Part shown: one piece after another, positions 7,597-14,282 of the stretch | Numbering within the stretch: position 1 is the stretch's first letter | Layout: every line of letters starts with the position of its first letter | From: DASWVC01 sp036401335 | GTDB taxonomy: Bacteria > Verrucomicrobiota > Verrucomicrobiia > Chthoniobacterales > JAFAMB01 | DNA: 15,176 nucleotides | Assembly: GCA_036401335.1 (NCBI GenBank) | Contig: DASWVC010000028.1 | Location: 1-15,176, forward strand | Direction: 5' to 3' | Made by a program: the position numbers and the translations under genes | The notes under the pieces: generated by a model | The model's database searches: none | What the model saw: the letters and a program-made list of their open reading frames with translations, nothing else | Told to the model about the DNA's origin: nothing

Positions 7597-8640
7597 ATGA
7601 AAACCCCCTATTACCTTCGCGACAAGCAAGGCAAGACCGGCCTGGGCGCCGGCGTTTGGAACCTGGGCATCGGCACCGATCCCTTTGGCGGGCCCACCCG
7701 CGAGCCCATTCCCATGCTGGACCGCTTGGCCGTGCTGGCCGACGCTGGCATGGCCTATTTTGAGGCGCACGACCACGAAATCCGACCCGAGCAGGCCGAG
7801 GAGGCTCGCAAACGTGCCGACCAGCTTGGCATCCGGTGCGGCATGTACACGCCGTCGTTCTTTGCCGAGCCGATCTTCAAAGACGGGGCCATGAGCTCCA
7901 ACGACCCGAAAATCCGCGCTTTGGCCGCGGAGAACGGCAAGCGCGCCGTGGACGCAGCGGTCGTGCTTGGGGCGGAAACGCTGGTATTTTGGAACGGGCG
8001 CGAAGGCTTTGACTTTGTGCTAACCAAAAATGGCCGGGACGCATTCAAGCGCTTGGTGGAAGGTTTCAACCAAGTGGCCGCCTACGCCAAAGAAAGGCAC
8101 GGCGACCGGTTGCGCTTGGCGGTGGAACCGAAGCCGAACGAGCCGCGCGCCAACATGTACCTGGCAACCGTTGGCGAGGTGCTTTACCTCATCAGCCGCC
8201 TTGACGAAAATCACCGCCACCTGTTCGGGGTCAACCCCGAAACGGCGCACAGCCGGATCGCCGGTCTTGATTACCTCTGGGACGTCGAGATGTGCCTGGA
8301 AGCGGGCAAACTGTTCTACATCCACCTCAATGCACAGGATGCCCAACGCTACGACCAAGACCTTCCGTTTGGGTACATTGAACCCGTGAAGGACCTAGCC
8401 CTGCTCGTCACCTTGCAGGATGCCAATTACGAAGGGATCATCGCGTTCGACATCAAGGCGCCGCGCACGGACGAACCCAAGGACATCACCGACGTCGTGA
8501 CGGTGAGTTCGCAGAACTTGGTGTGGCTTTGGGAAAAGGCATTGGCGGTCGACCGGGGCGTGATCCAACGTCTCCGAGACGAAAAACGCAACACGGCGTT
8601 GGCGGGCTATTTGGCCCAATGCCTTTACGGACGCGCCTAA
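7597..8640 (+). CDS. Xylose-isomerase-like TIM-barrel sugar isomerase, metal site altered
   Basis: A 347-residue TIM-barrel protein that tracks actinobacterial-type xylose isomerase (about 388 residues) along most of its length. Shared marks are VWNLGIGTDPFGGPTRE, IFKDGAMSSND, GAETLVFWNGREG, EPKPNEPR, GVNPETAHS, YDQDL and FDIKAP. In Streptomyces numbering from memory, ligands E181, E217, H220, D255, D257 and D287 correspond to E177, E215, H218, D253, D255 and D285, and K183 to K179. D245 (normally HIDLN) is replaced by H243 (YIHLN; codon CAC at 8323-8325). The catalytic H54 region FHDDDLIP becomes AHDHEIRP, with E61 in place of D57. The C-terminal tail is shorter than usual. These changes argue for another sugar, another metal, or an epimerase or isomerase of a modified sugar. 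ATG 7597 has no Shine-Dalgarno. The gene follows a 207-base gap containing the 7427-7501 hairpin unit. Confidence 0.9.
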   Translation: MKTPYYLRDKQGKTGLGAGVWNLGIGTDPFGGPTREPIPMLDRLAVLADAGMAYFEAHDHEIRPEQAEEARKRADQLGIRCGMYTPSFFAEPIFKDGAMSSNDPKIRALAAENGKRAVDAAVVLGAETLVFWNGREGFDFVLTKNGRDAFKRLVEGFNQVAAYAKERHGDRLRLAVEPKPNEPRANMYLATVGEVLYLISRLDENHRHLFGVNPETAHSRIAGLDYLWDVEMCLEAGKLFYIHLNAQDAQRYDQDLPFGYIEPVKDLALLVTLQDANYEGIIAFDIKAPRTDEPKDITDVVTVSSQNLVWLWEKALAVDRGVIQRLRDEKRNTALAGYLAQCLYGRA

Positions 8641-8655
8641 AAGGAGCAACCCCGC

Positions 8656-8751
8656 TCCCTGCAACAAGCCTTCCAGGGGCAGCGTTTCGGCCTGAACGCG
8701 GGCCCGAAAACGCTGCCTTTCCTAGCGGGTCGGGTTCGGTTCCCTGCAACA
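8656..8751. repeat. Hairpin flanked by 11-base direct repeats
   Basis: GGCAGCGTTTCGG (8678-8690) pairs with CCGAAAACGCTGCC (8704-8717) apart from one bulged A, with a 13-base loop; TTT follows at 8718-8720. The direct repeats TCCCTGCAACA at 8656-8666 and 8741-8751 flank it. The left arm GGCAGCGTTTCGG resembles GGCAGCGTCTCGG at 7435-7447 in the previous gap. It may act as a partial terminator or mRNA-processing element before the second binding-protein gene. Confidence 0.65.
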
Positions 8752-8778
8752 GAAAAGGTTTAGCGCGTAAATAACGCA

Positions 8779-9906
8779 ATGAAAGCAAATAACCGTCTGG
8801 CTTTACCTCTCTTGGCACTGGTCCTGGTTAGTCGTATGGCAGAAGGCGTCGGTGGCCAAGCGCTTGATCCCGCGAAGGCGTTGGCCGCGCTCCAGGAAAA
8901 AGTGTTAAGCAAAGGGCCCCACGGTGAGGAACCGTCGCCCGCCAACTCACTCAGCTTGACCCCCGAAGAAATCGAACGGATCCGCGGGCTTAAGGCCAAG
9001 GCCGCGATCGTGATGCACTATTCGCGAAACGATTGGTCGCAGGCGCAGGTTGCCGGCCTGGAAGCGCAGTTCGGCAAAATGGGCATTGAAATCATCGCCG
9101 TGACGGACGCCGGTTTTAATCCCGAAAGGCAAGCCGTCAACCTCGAAACGGTTCTCGCCCAGAACCCCCAAGTCATCGTCTCGATCCCTGTGGATCCGGA
9201 CATCACCGCCGAAGCGTATCGGAAGGCCAGCGAGAAAGGGGTCAAGCTGGTTTTTATGGACAACGTCCCCAGGGGGCTTGAGGCGGGGAAAGATTACGTC
9301 GGGGTGGTCTCGGCGGACAATTACGGCAACGGCGTCGCCTCCGCCTGCCTGATGGCAAAAGCCCTGGAGGGCAAGGGTCAGATTGGAATTGTTTACCATG
9401 CGGCCGATTTCTTTGTAACGCGGCAACGCTACGAAGCCTTTAAAAAGACGATCACCGAGGACTATCCGGGCATCCAGATCGTCGCCGAACAAGGGATCCG
9501 GGAACCCGATTTCTTTACGGACGCAAATCAGGCCGCTCACGTCATGATGACGACCAATCCCTCTTTAAAGGGCATCTGGGCCGTGTGGGACCTGCCGGCG
9601 GAAGGCGTTCTCTCTGCGGCGCGGGCGGCGGGCCGAAAGGATTTGGTGATCACGACGGTCGACCTTGGGCTCAATGTTGCCGTCGAAATGGCAGCCAATG
9701 GGATGATTAAAGGCGTGGGAGCGCAACGACCCTATGATCAAGGCGTGACGGAAGCGCTTCTTGCCGGCTACGGACTCTTGGATAAACCCGCTCCGGCCTA
9801 CGTCGCTTTGCCTGCCCTTCCGGTGACCCGGGACAACCTGCTCCAGGCGTGGAAAACCGTTTACCACGCCGAAGCGCCCGCCAGCCTCAAAGAAAGAGTA
9901 AAATAA
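8779..9906 (+). CDS. Sugar-binding protein 2 of ABC transporter, Sec-exported
   Basis: A 375-residue RbsB/Peripla_BP_4-type periplasmic binding protein. The N-terminus is a Sec signal peptide (MKANNRLALPLLALVLV), probably cut after GGQA near residue 28, with no lipobox. A linker of about 45 residues rich in charged and helix-forming residues follows. The binding fold starts near 73 (AKAAIVMHYSRNDWSQAQ), then NPQVIVSIPVDPD, GVKLVFMDNVP, GVVSADNYGNGVASA, GQIGIVYHAADFFVTRQRYE, LKGIWAVWDLPAEGVLSAA and ITTVDLGLNVAVEMA. It differs strongly from binding protein 1, so it is not a recent duplicate. No other permease or ATPase accompanies it, which suggests that both binding proteins feed the same channel. 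The ATG at 8779 has no Shine-Dalgarno (AAATAACGCA upstream). The next gene starts 8 bases after its stop. Confidence 0.92.
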   Translation: MKANNRLALPLLALVLVSRMAEGVGGQALDPAKALAALQEKVLSKGPHGEEPSPANSLSLTPEEIERIRGLKAKAAIVMHYSRNDWSQAQVAGLEAQFGKMGIEIIAVTDAGFNPERQAVNLETVLAQNPQVIVSIPVDPDITAEAYRKASEKGVKLVFMDNVPRGLEAGKDYVGVVSADNYGNGVASACLMAKALEGKGQIGIVYHAADFFVTRQRYEAFKKTITEDYPGIQIVAEQGIREPDFFTDANQAAHVMMTTNPSLKGIWAVWDLPAEGVLSAARAAGRKDLVITTVDLGLNVAVEMAANGMIKGVGAQRPYDQGVTEALLAGYGLLDKPAPAYVALPALPVTRDNLLQAWKTVYHAEAPASLKERVK

Positions 9907-9914
9907 TTTTAACT

Positions 9915-10718
9915 ATGGATTTCAAATTAAAAGGCAAAGTCGCGCTGGTAACCGGGGCCAGTCAGGGAATCGGCAAGGGCATCGCGTGTTCCCTGGCCGC
10001 CGAAGGCGCCAATGTAGTCATCTGCGCACGCAATCGGGCCGTGCTTGAGGCGACTGCCGCGGAATTGAATGGAGCGGGCGGGGGGCAGGTTGCCGCCGTC
10101 GTGGCGGACGTCGCCAAACCCGCGGACATCGTACGCCTAATGGACGAAACGGTCAGCCGATTTGGCACCTTGCACGTGCTGGTCAACAATGCGGGTGCCA
10201 TCGACCATTTCGGCTCCTACGACGAGCTCGCCGATGACAATTGGCAGGCACTTTTCAATTTAAACGTCTTATCCGTGGTGAGACTGACCCGCGCGGCGCT
10301 CCCGCACCTGCGAAGGGAGAAGTGGGGGCGCATCATTAACATCACGTCCGAAAACAGCCTTCAGCCGGACCCTTTCATGCCGCATTACAGTGCCACCAAG
10401 GCAGCGCTCCTCAACATGACGAAAAGCATGTCAAAAGCTTTTGCGGCTGACGGAATCCTGGTGAACGCGGTGTCGCCTGCCTTCATCATGTCGCAGATGG
10501 TGAAGGATTTGGTGCAAGCTCAGGCGATCAAAGGAGGGATTTCGTTCGAGGAGGCGGAGCGGAATGCCTTAAAAGAAATGCGGCCGCACATGTTGTTAAA
10601 TCGTACGGGTCGTCTCGAAGAGGTCGGCAGCGCCGTCGCCTACCTCGCCTCCGAAGCGGCGTCGTTCATTACGGGGACAAATTTGCGCGTGGATGCCGGT
10701 TCGGTCGCAAGCATTTGA
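9915..10718 (+). CDS. SDR-family NAD(P)-dependent oxidoreductase
   Basis: A 267-residue classical short-chain dehydrogenase, close to the family's usual 250 residues. The nucleotide-binding motif TGASQGIG lies at 13-20, NNAG at 91-94, and the catalytic tetrad is N117, S145 (INITSENS), Y158 and K162 (YSATK). The C-terminus FITGTNLRVDAGSVASI is typical. The residue before the cofactor helix (ICARNRAVLEA) has R39 and R41, which would favour NADP(H); this is an inference. An upstream GTG at 9849 would overlap the binding-protein gene by 58 bases and add an unlike N-terminus, so I take ATG 9915, eight bases after the previous stop. As the last operon gene it probably oxidises or reduces the imported sugar or a product of the isomerase-like enzyme. 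Substrate unknown. Confidence 0.93.
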   Translation: MDFKLKGKVALVTGASQGIGKGIACSLAAEGANVVICARNRAVLEATAAELNGAGGGQVAAVVADVAKPADIVRLMDETVSRFGTLHVLVNNAGAIDHFGSYDELADDNWQALFNLNVLSVVRLTRAALPHLRREKWGRIINITSENSLQPDPFMPHYSATKAALLNMTKSMSKAFAADGILVNAVSPAFIMSQMVKDLVQAQAIKGGISFEEAERNALKEMRPHMLLNRTGRLEEVGSAVAYLASEAASFITGTNLRVDAGSVASI

Positions 10719-10864
10719 TGCCCTGGGACCTGCATCATCCCGCGCACTGGTTAAAGCCACAGGTCGAGCAATTCGCCCGAGAGAAGGGGGAGTTGCGGAA
10801 CGATCCACCTGCACTCAAACACGGTGACCGCCGACCCGCTTTCGAAGCTGGTCACTTGCATCAT
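10719..10864. other. Gap after the operon, no clear terminator
   Basis: No intrinsic terminator is seen after the SDR stop. An ATG overlaps that stop (ATG at 10718-10720) and opens 88 codons to 10984, but the product has no recognisable features and runs antisense to the cysteine-rich ORF at 10865-11146. Confidence 0.4.
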
Positions 10865-11146
10865 TTAAGCTTCCGTAACCCTCACCTGCCGGCTCGAGCG
10901 GTGTTTGCACGAGAACGTGTGCTGCGAGAACGCCTCTTGCCTCCAAACACCGAAATCAAACGCTTCGTCCGCGGGTTCCGCTAGACGGCGGGCGCACGGT
11001 TCGCAGGCAGGGATCAAGATCCCGCTCACTCGAACATAGCCATAATGTTCAGGAGGGGGCGGACCTTTCCCGCAAAATGCCCACGCGTCTTCACGGACAC
11101 AAAACCAACACGACACGCCTGCCTCCTCGAACCGCCCATTCGGCAT
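10865..11146 (-). CDS. Possible small cysteine-rich (zinc-ribbon-like) protein
   Basis: A 93-residue ORF whose sequence looks protein-like: VSCWFCVRED gives C13-x2-C16, then AFCGKG (C25), and IPACEPCARRL gives C48-x2-C51. Two CxxC pairs 31 residues apart could bind one zinc ion, as in treble-clef or ribbon folds; C80 is extra. The region between the pairs (HYGYVRVSGILI) looks like a beta hairpin. The tail after about residue 70 is less convincing. ATG 11146 is the only ATG start near the beginning of the open frame; AGG lies too close to it (two bases) to be a good ribosome site. I do not recognise the family. It could be a chance ORF, but paired cysteines and ordinary codon choice favour a real gene. 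Confidence 0.42.
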   Translation of the reverse strand: MPNGRFEEAGVSCWFCVREDAWAFCGKGPPPPEHYGYVRVSGILIPACEPCARRLAEPADEAFDFGVWRQEAFSQHTFSCKHRSSRQVRVTEA

Positions 11147-11158
11147 ACCTGATTTAGC

Positions 11159-11175
11159 GGCAAAACCTTTTTGCC
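11159..11175. repeat. Perfect palindrome GGCAAAA-CCT-TTTTGCC
   Basis: Perfect 7-base arms around three bases, 12 bases upstream of the ATG of the cysteine-rich ORF. It could be an operator for that ORF or for a divergent transcript; no regulator is identified. Confidence 0.4.
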
Positions 11176-11360
11176 ATTAAAAGTGTAGCTTGAGGAATAA
11201 GGCACCGGCTTGCAAAACAATTCAGCAGCAACGGACAATGGGGCATTTCCGTTAACGGATAGCGGTTATCAATACTCCCCCCCCAGCCAGGCACCCTTTC
11301 AGGACGTCGCCGTCGCGCTTCTAAAAGCGTTCGCGTACGAACCGGGCGGGGGTGCGCCAC

Positions 11361-11723
11361 GTGAAACTTGAGCTCCAAAGGTTGCGCAATGGATTCGCTT
11401 ACATTCAATTTGGCGGACCGTGGATGGACTCAGGTTTCGGCGTCGAGATCGCCAAGTGTACGCACTGGGTTGCTTCACAGGATGAGTGCATGTTCGATCT
11501 TTTGGTGGAATGTGGCTCGTTTTCTGCAAGTGGCTGGAAGCCTCAAGTTTATGCTCAAGAGGAGGATCAACGGGTCTGGTTCATCCGGGCGTGGTTTGAG
11601 CTGTTGAATAGATTTTTTCGGGCCAAGGGTCGAATCAGGGTGTCCAATGTCGCGGTGCTTGTCCGAAAATCTTTTGGTAACCAGGCCCGTTCGGGAGAAA
11701 CCGAGCGTCAGGCTTCCCTATAA
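11361..11723 (+). CDS. Doubtful hypothetical protein (120 residues)
   Basis: The frame is open from GTG 11361 (GGGGG seven bases upstream) or GTG 11352 to the TAA ending at 11723. The product is tryptophan-rich and mixed in charge (IAKCTHWVASQDECMFDLL, RVWFIRAWFELLNRFF), which looks more like protein than random frame. Codon third positions are more T/A-rich than in the operon, so it may be a transferred gene, a decayed fragment or chance. No known domain is recognised, and other frames are also open over much of it. Confidence 0.27.
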   Translation: MKLELQRLRNGFAYIQFGGPWMDSGFGVEIAKCTHWVASQDECMFDLLVECGSFSASGWKPQVYAQEEDQRVWFIRAWFELLNRFFRAKGRIRVSNVAVLVRKSFGNQARSGETERQASL

Positions 11724-12111
11724 ATGCTTGTCGAACGGCCGCATCAACGAGTTAATCCGCCGGGGTAGCAACCACTGCAAAAAATCTTGTTTGGTTAACA
11801 GAAACGCTCCAAGCCAAAGTTCAGCCGCCGGCGCTAGGCGTTTGGGGAAACGACCGGTCACGCGGATCACCCGCCCCTCGGCTTGGCCGGCGATCCATCC
11901 AGGCATGGAACAAAAGGGCTTCGGCCCGATGGGGACCACCCTCCGTGCTTCGCACCGGGCGCGCTTCAGGGTTGTGGGGTGACGCAAATGGCTTCGTCCG
12001 CTTGGCGTCAAGGTCGAGCAACCGGCATAAAGCCGGCTCGCAGACTCGCCTTTTTATTCCGTTGTTCTCGCTTGACTGCCCGCGCTTGGACTGCGCTCAA
12101 GCGTAACCATA
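11724..12111. other. Region without a supported gene
   Basis: Overlapping open frames on both strands give basic, low-complexity-like products with no motif. A hairpin GAG-CAA-CCGGC/GCCGG-CTC at 12016-12039 is followed 11 bases later by TTTTT (12051-12055), a weak candidate for a plus-strand terminator. Confidence 0.35.
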
Positions 12112-12151
12112 TTTTGCGTTCGAAAGGTCTGAGCCCTTTCAGAGCGCAAAA
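12112..12151. terminator. Hairpin just downstream of the Uma2 gene
   Basis: TTTTGCG (12112-12118) pairs with CGCAAAA (12145-12151), and GAAAGG (12122-12127) with CCTTTC (12135-12140), with a small internal loop and a 7-base loop. It starts five bases after the minus-strand stop of the Uma2 gene, where a transcript end is expected. No T-run follows on either strand, so intrinsic termination is unproven; it could be a REP-like element. Confidence 0.45.
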
Positions 12152-12155
12152 CGGT

Positions 12156-12710
12156 TCAGCGCAGGAATGCCGCCGGAATGTTGCGAGGGAAGTCGGGGCA
12201 GATTTTGGATTGCTCCAACAGCCCTTCGGGGCCGTAAAAGCTCATCGTTCCATCACGGTCACACCGCCATACTTCCCGGACGCCGGCCCTGAAATACACC
12301 GCAGCTTTCTTCTGCATCTCGCGAAGGGAGTCCCTCTTTGAGCGGACCTCGACGCACAAGTCCGGCGCAAACTCGGGAAGGATGGCTTCACCCGACTCGA
12401 AGGCTCGGGCTAACTCTGGTCGGTACCACACCACATCAGCAACCTTGGTTCCCTCAGCAGTGGAGACGGCGCCCTCCACGAAAGATCCACCTTCGGGCAA
12501 AAGCCGTTTCAGGAGCTGGTTGATGCGATCCTGGCGAAGTCGATGAGGCGGTGCGGGCGGGGGACTCATGATCAGGTTGCCGTCGCGGTCGGTCTCGATC
12601 GTTTCGAGGGTGTCCTCCCACCTGGGGTTATCGACGATGCGCTCCCACACCTGGCAATTAAAGGCGTGCTGCTCAGCAAAGGACCGCTCGGTGGTAACGG
12701 GTGCGCTCAT
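12156..12710 (-). CDS. Uma2-family (DUF820) PD-(D/E)XK nuclease-like protein
   Basis: A 184-residue protein of normal length for the Uma2 family, which has a restriction-endonuclease-like core but mostly unknown biological roles. Visible family marks in order: ETDRDGNLIMSPPPAPPH (about 39-56), ADVVWYRPE with D92, FAPDLCVEVRSKRDSLREMQ with E121, and KKAAVYFRAGVREVWRCD with K134/K135. These match the D...E...K layout and the usual ending 'K..Y...GV.E.W..D'. I start at ATG 12710 (MSAPVTTERSF), which is typical for Uma2 N-termini; a TTG at 12746 would add 12 residues. There is no strong Shine-Dalgarno. It stands alone. Uma2 genes are often multicopy in Cyanobacteria, Planctomycetes and Verrucomicrobiota. 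Confidence 0.88.
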   Translation of the reverse strand: MSAPVTTERSFAEQHAFNCQVWERIVDNPRWEDTLETIETDRDGNLIMSPPPAPPHRLRQDRINQLLKRLLPEGGSFVEGAVSTAEGTKVADVVWYRPELARAFESGEAILPEFAPDLCVEVRSKRDSLREMQKKAAVYFRAGVREVWRCDRDGTMSFYGPEGLLEQSKICPDFPRNIPAAFLR

Positions 12711-13094
12711 GATCAGGCTGCCCCAAAAGTTATCACAACTTATCAAGTCGCCCCAAATAAGTTTGTGAAACTCTCCAAAGGATTGACAAGCGTTAATAAG
12801 GAGCTGATCGCGGGACGCAGGCCGACCCCCCTACCGCAGTTGCTTCCGGGCCGTCGAGCACCTTCTCAAGGGCCAGCAAAAAGCAAATTCCCAGCGGGAC
12901 GAGACGCTGGGCCCACGCGGCCACAAACAAAAGATCGGTTTTCGGACAATCCACACTGCCTATCGCTTTTGCGCGTCGCGGGACAGCCTGGAACCCACCG
13001 GCACCTTTGCCGTGGTCCCGGCCTGACGGCGTTCCTTTCGCATCACCGCCGAACCCGGAGGGCTCTGACGGAGGGGCGGCCCACCTTAGATCCG
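12711..13094. other. Gene-free region upstream of Uma2, with hairpin
   Basis: No supported gene. A dyad AAGTT-ATCAC-AACTT (12727-12741) and two GCCCCAAA repeats 30 bases apart (12720, 12750) lie just upstream of the Uma2 start. A perfect hairpin CCCAGCG/CGCTGGG with an 8-base loop is at 12890-12911. The segment 12971-13016 contains one copy of a second repeat family (see 14298-14340). Confidence 0.45.
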
Positions 13095-13234
13095 GGAGTT
13101 ACTGACCCCATTGGCTTGCGCGACAGCGCGGGATTGATTCCCTGGGGCGGAGTGGACGCTCTAGCCAACCGCCGAGAATGGGCCGTTCACGTTCAGCTCG
13201 TCGGAGGCGGTTCGTCGACAACTGCCCCTTACGG
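13095..13234. repeat. Dispersed repeat, copy A
   Basis: About 140 bp alignable to 14043-14185 in the same orientation. Two blocks are identical: 22 bases at 13163-13184 and 23 bases at 13194-13216, and shorter shared blocks include GCGCGGGAT at 13126-13134. The inner part holds complementary AACCGCC and GGCGGTT, so it can fold into an imperfect hairpin. It lies upstream (plus sense) of the NTF2-like gene and codes for nothing recognisable. Confidence 0.75.
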
Positions 13235-13336
13235 TCGCAAGCCGCACCGGTGCCGCTTGTGCTTTGGCAACGGTGTCTGGATGACGATTGAACCTCACCT
13301 TCGTGAAGGCGTTCTGCTACCGTGCAGAGCAAGATG

Positions 13337-13870
13337 CTATGGGCTGCTCGGGGTCGTTGTCGGGGACGGCGCTGCGCCGCCGGCGGCGGTCGGGGGAGTC
13401 ACGTTGAAGGTTAAGAGGCAGATCTTCCAAGCATCGCCCTCACGACGGTGAAGCGCTGACCAGTAGCCCGAGCCTTGCCGAGGAGGGCCGTTTTGGCCCT
13501 GCACAGTGCTACTCCATGCTCCGAACCACCATACCGTATCGCCGGCGGGACCGAGCACAGGCGGGGAGTGCTGATCGGCCTGGGTCAGATGGTTGCTGAA
13601 ATGCACTTGCTGGAAGATGTTCGCGTGCCATTTCTCGATGGCCTCCCGCCCGAAAATGGGTCCTTGATCGGTCACCAAAACCGCATCCTGCGTGAAGAAC
13701 GATGCCACCGTGGTTGCGTCGCCCTTGATCCAGGCCTCATCACTTTTCTGACCGATTGCCTCAAGCTGCTGGGCTATTTGCGGATCGGCCGTGTTGGTTT
13801 GTTGGGCGAAGGTTGGCAAAGCAAAGCTGATGGCCAATCCTACAAGGACAAATAGTGCGCGTCGTTTCAT
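13337..13870 (-). CDS. Secreted NTF2-like protein (DUF4440/SnoaL-type)
   Basis: A 177-residue protein with a clear Sec signal peptide (MKRRALFVLVGLAISFALP), probably cut after FA at residue 22. The mature part is a single NTF2-like cone fold: a long first helix (QIAQQLEAIGQKSDEAWIKG), DATTVASFFTQDAVLVTD, GPIFGREAIEKWH, and the final strands GSGYWSALHRREGDAWKICL. This order is typical of DUF4440 and SgcJ/EcaC-like proteins, a fold used both by small-molecule binding proteins and by enzymes. A Pro/Thr/Ser-rich tail (TPPTAAGGAAPSPTTTPSSP) follows and may be disordered. The start ATG 13870 fits the signal peptide. It stands alone between two copies of a dispersed repeat. Its function cannot be set further than this. 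Confidence 0.88.
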   Translation of the reverse strand: MKRRALFVLVGLAISFALPTFAQQTNTADPQIAQQLEAIGQKSDEAWIKGDATTVASFFTQDAVLVTDQGPIFGREAIEKWHANIFQQVHFSNHLTQADQHSPPVLGPAGDTVWWFGAWSSTVQGQNGPPRQGSGYWSALHRREGDAWKICLLTFNVTPPTAAGGAAPSPTTTPSSP

Positions 13871-14042
13871 CGTCTGTTCCAGGGGTTTTAGGGTGAAGTG
13901 CCGCCAAGGGTCCCATGGTCAAAGGTTTCTGGGCGGCGCCCGATTGGGCGCGGTCACGAGGAATCCGTCAATACGTAGAATGACGTATAAAGCGCTGCTT
14001 GGGCCTACTGCGCTTTATTTTCCGTTTCGTGTGCGGCGGCTT
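13871..14042. other. Upstream gap of NTF2-like gene
   Basis: No gene is supported here. It presumably holds the minus-strand promoter of the NTF2-like gene; I see no convincing -35/-10 pair. Confidence 0.3.
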
Positions 14043-14185
14043 GGAATTATCGACCCCACTTGCCCGCGTGAATGCGCGGGATCGAATCCCACGGGGTGAA
14101 GCGGCAGCTCGAGCCAACCGCCGAGAATGGGCCAGCCTGCCGCCAGCTCGTCGGAGGCGGTTCGTCAACCACTCCCCGTTTCCGG
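14043..14185. repeat. Dispersed repeat, copy B
   Basis: Second copy of the repeat at 13095-13234, same orientation. The identical blocks are at 14112-14133 and 14144-14166, and GCGCGGGAT is at 14074-14082. The copies differ by small indels and scattered substitutions between blocks. In this copy GGGAT-CGA-ATCCC (14078-14090) is a perfect small dyad; copy A keeps only its outer GGGA/TCCC. Confidence 0.75.
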
Positions 14186-14282
14186 GGAGGCGACCTCCGC
14201 ATGCCTTCCGCAAAAACAAAGGGTCGGGTCAAGGCGAGCAGGACGACTTGGCGGATCGAATTCACGATCCTTTCCTGAGGGG

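Noticed and set aside
9849..9914. GTG start giving 22 more residues on the SDR
   Set aside because: It would overlap the binding-protein gene by 58 bases, and classical SDRs begin just before the first strand, as from ATG 9915.
10718..10984. 88-codon ORF whose ATG overlaps the SDR stop
   Set aside because: The overlap looks like translational coupling, but the product has no recognisable features and is antisense to the better-looking cysteine-rich ORF. Kept only as a note.
11718..12011. 97-codon minus-strand ORF and its 111-codon plus-strand counterpart (11647-11982)
   Set aside because: Both are basic, lack motifs and overlap each other; neither has a ribosome site or family similarity I can name.
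12543..13451. 302-codon plus-strand ORF
   Set aside because: It is antisense to the Uma2 and NTF2-like genes and crosses repeat copy A; the product is a GC-driven open frame without domains.
14043..14185. Repeat copy B as a possible tRNA (it contains GGGATCGAATCCC, reminiscent of a T-arm)
   Set aside because: No acceptor, D or anticodon arms fit around it on either strand, and copy A does not preserve the arm.
13095..14185. Two similar repeats considered as a CRISPR or IS terminal pair
   Set aside because: There are only two copies, in direct orientation and about 0.95 kb apart, with no transposase or regular spacers between them.
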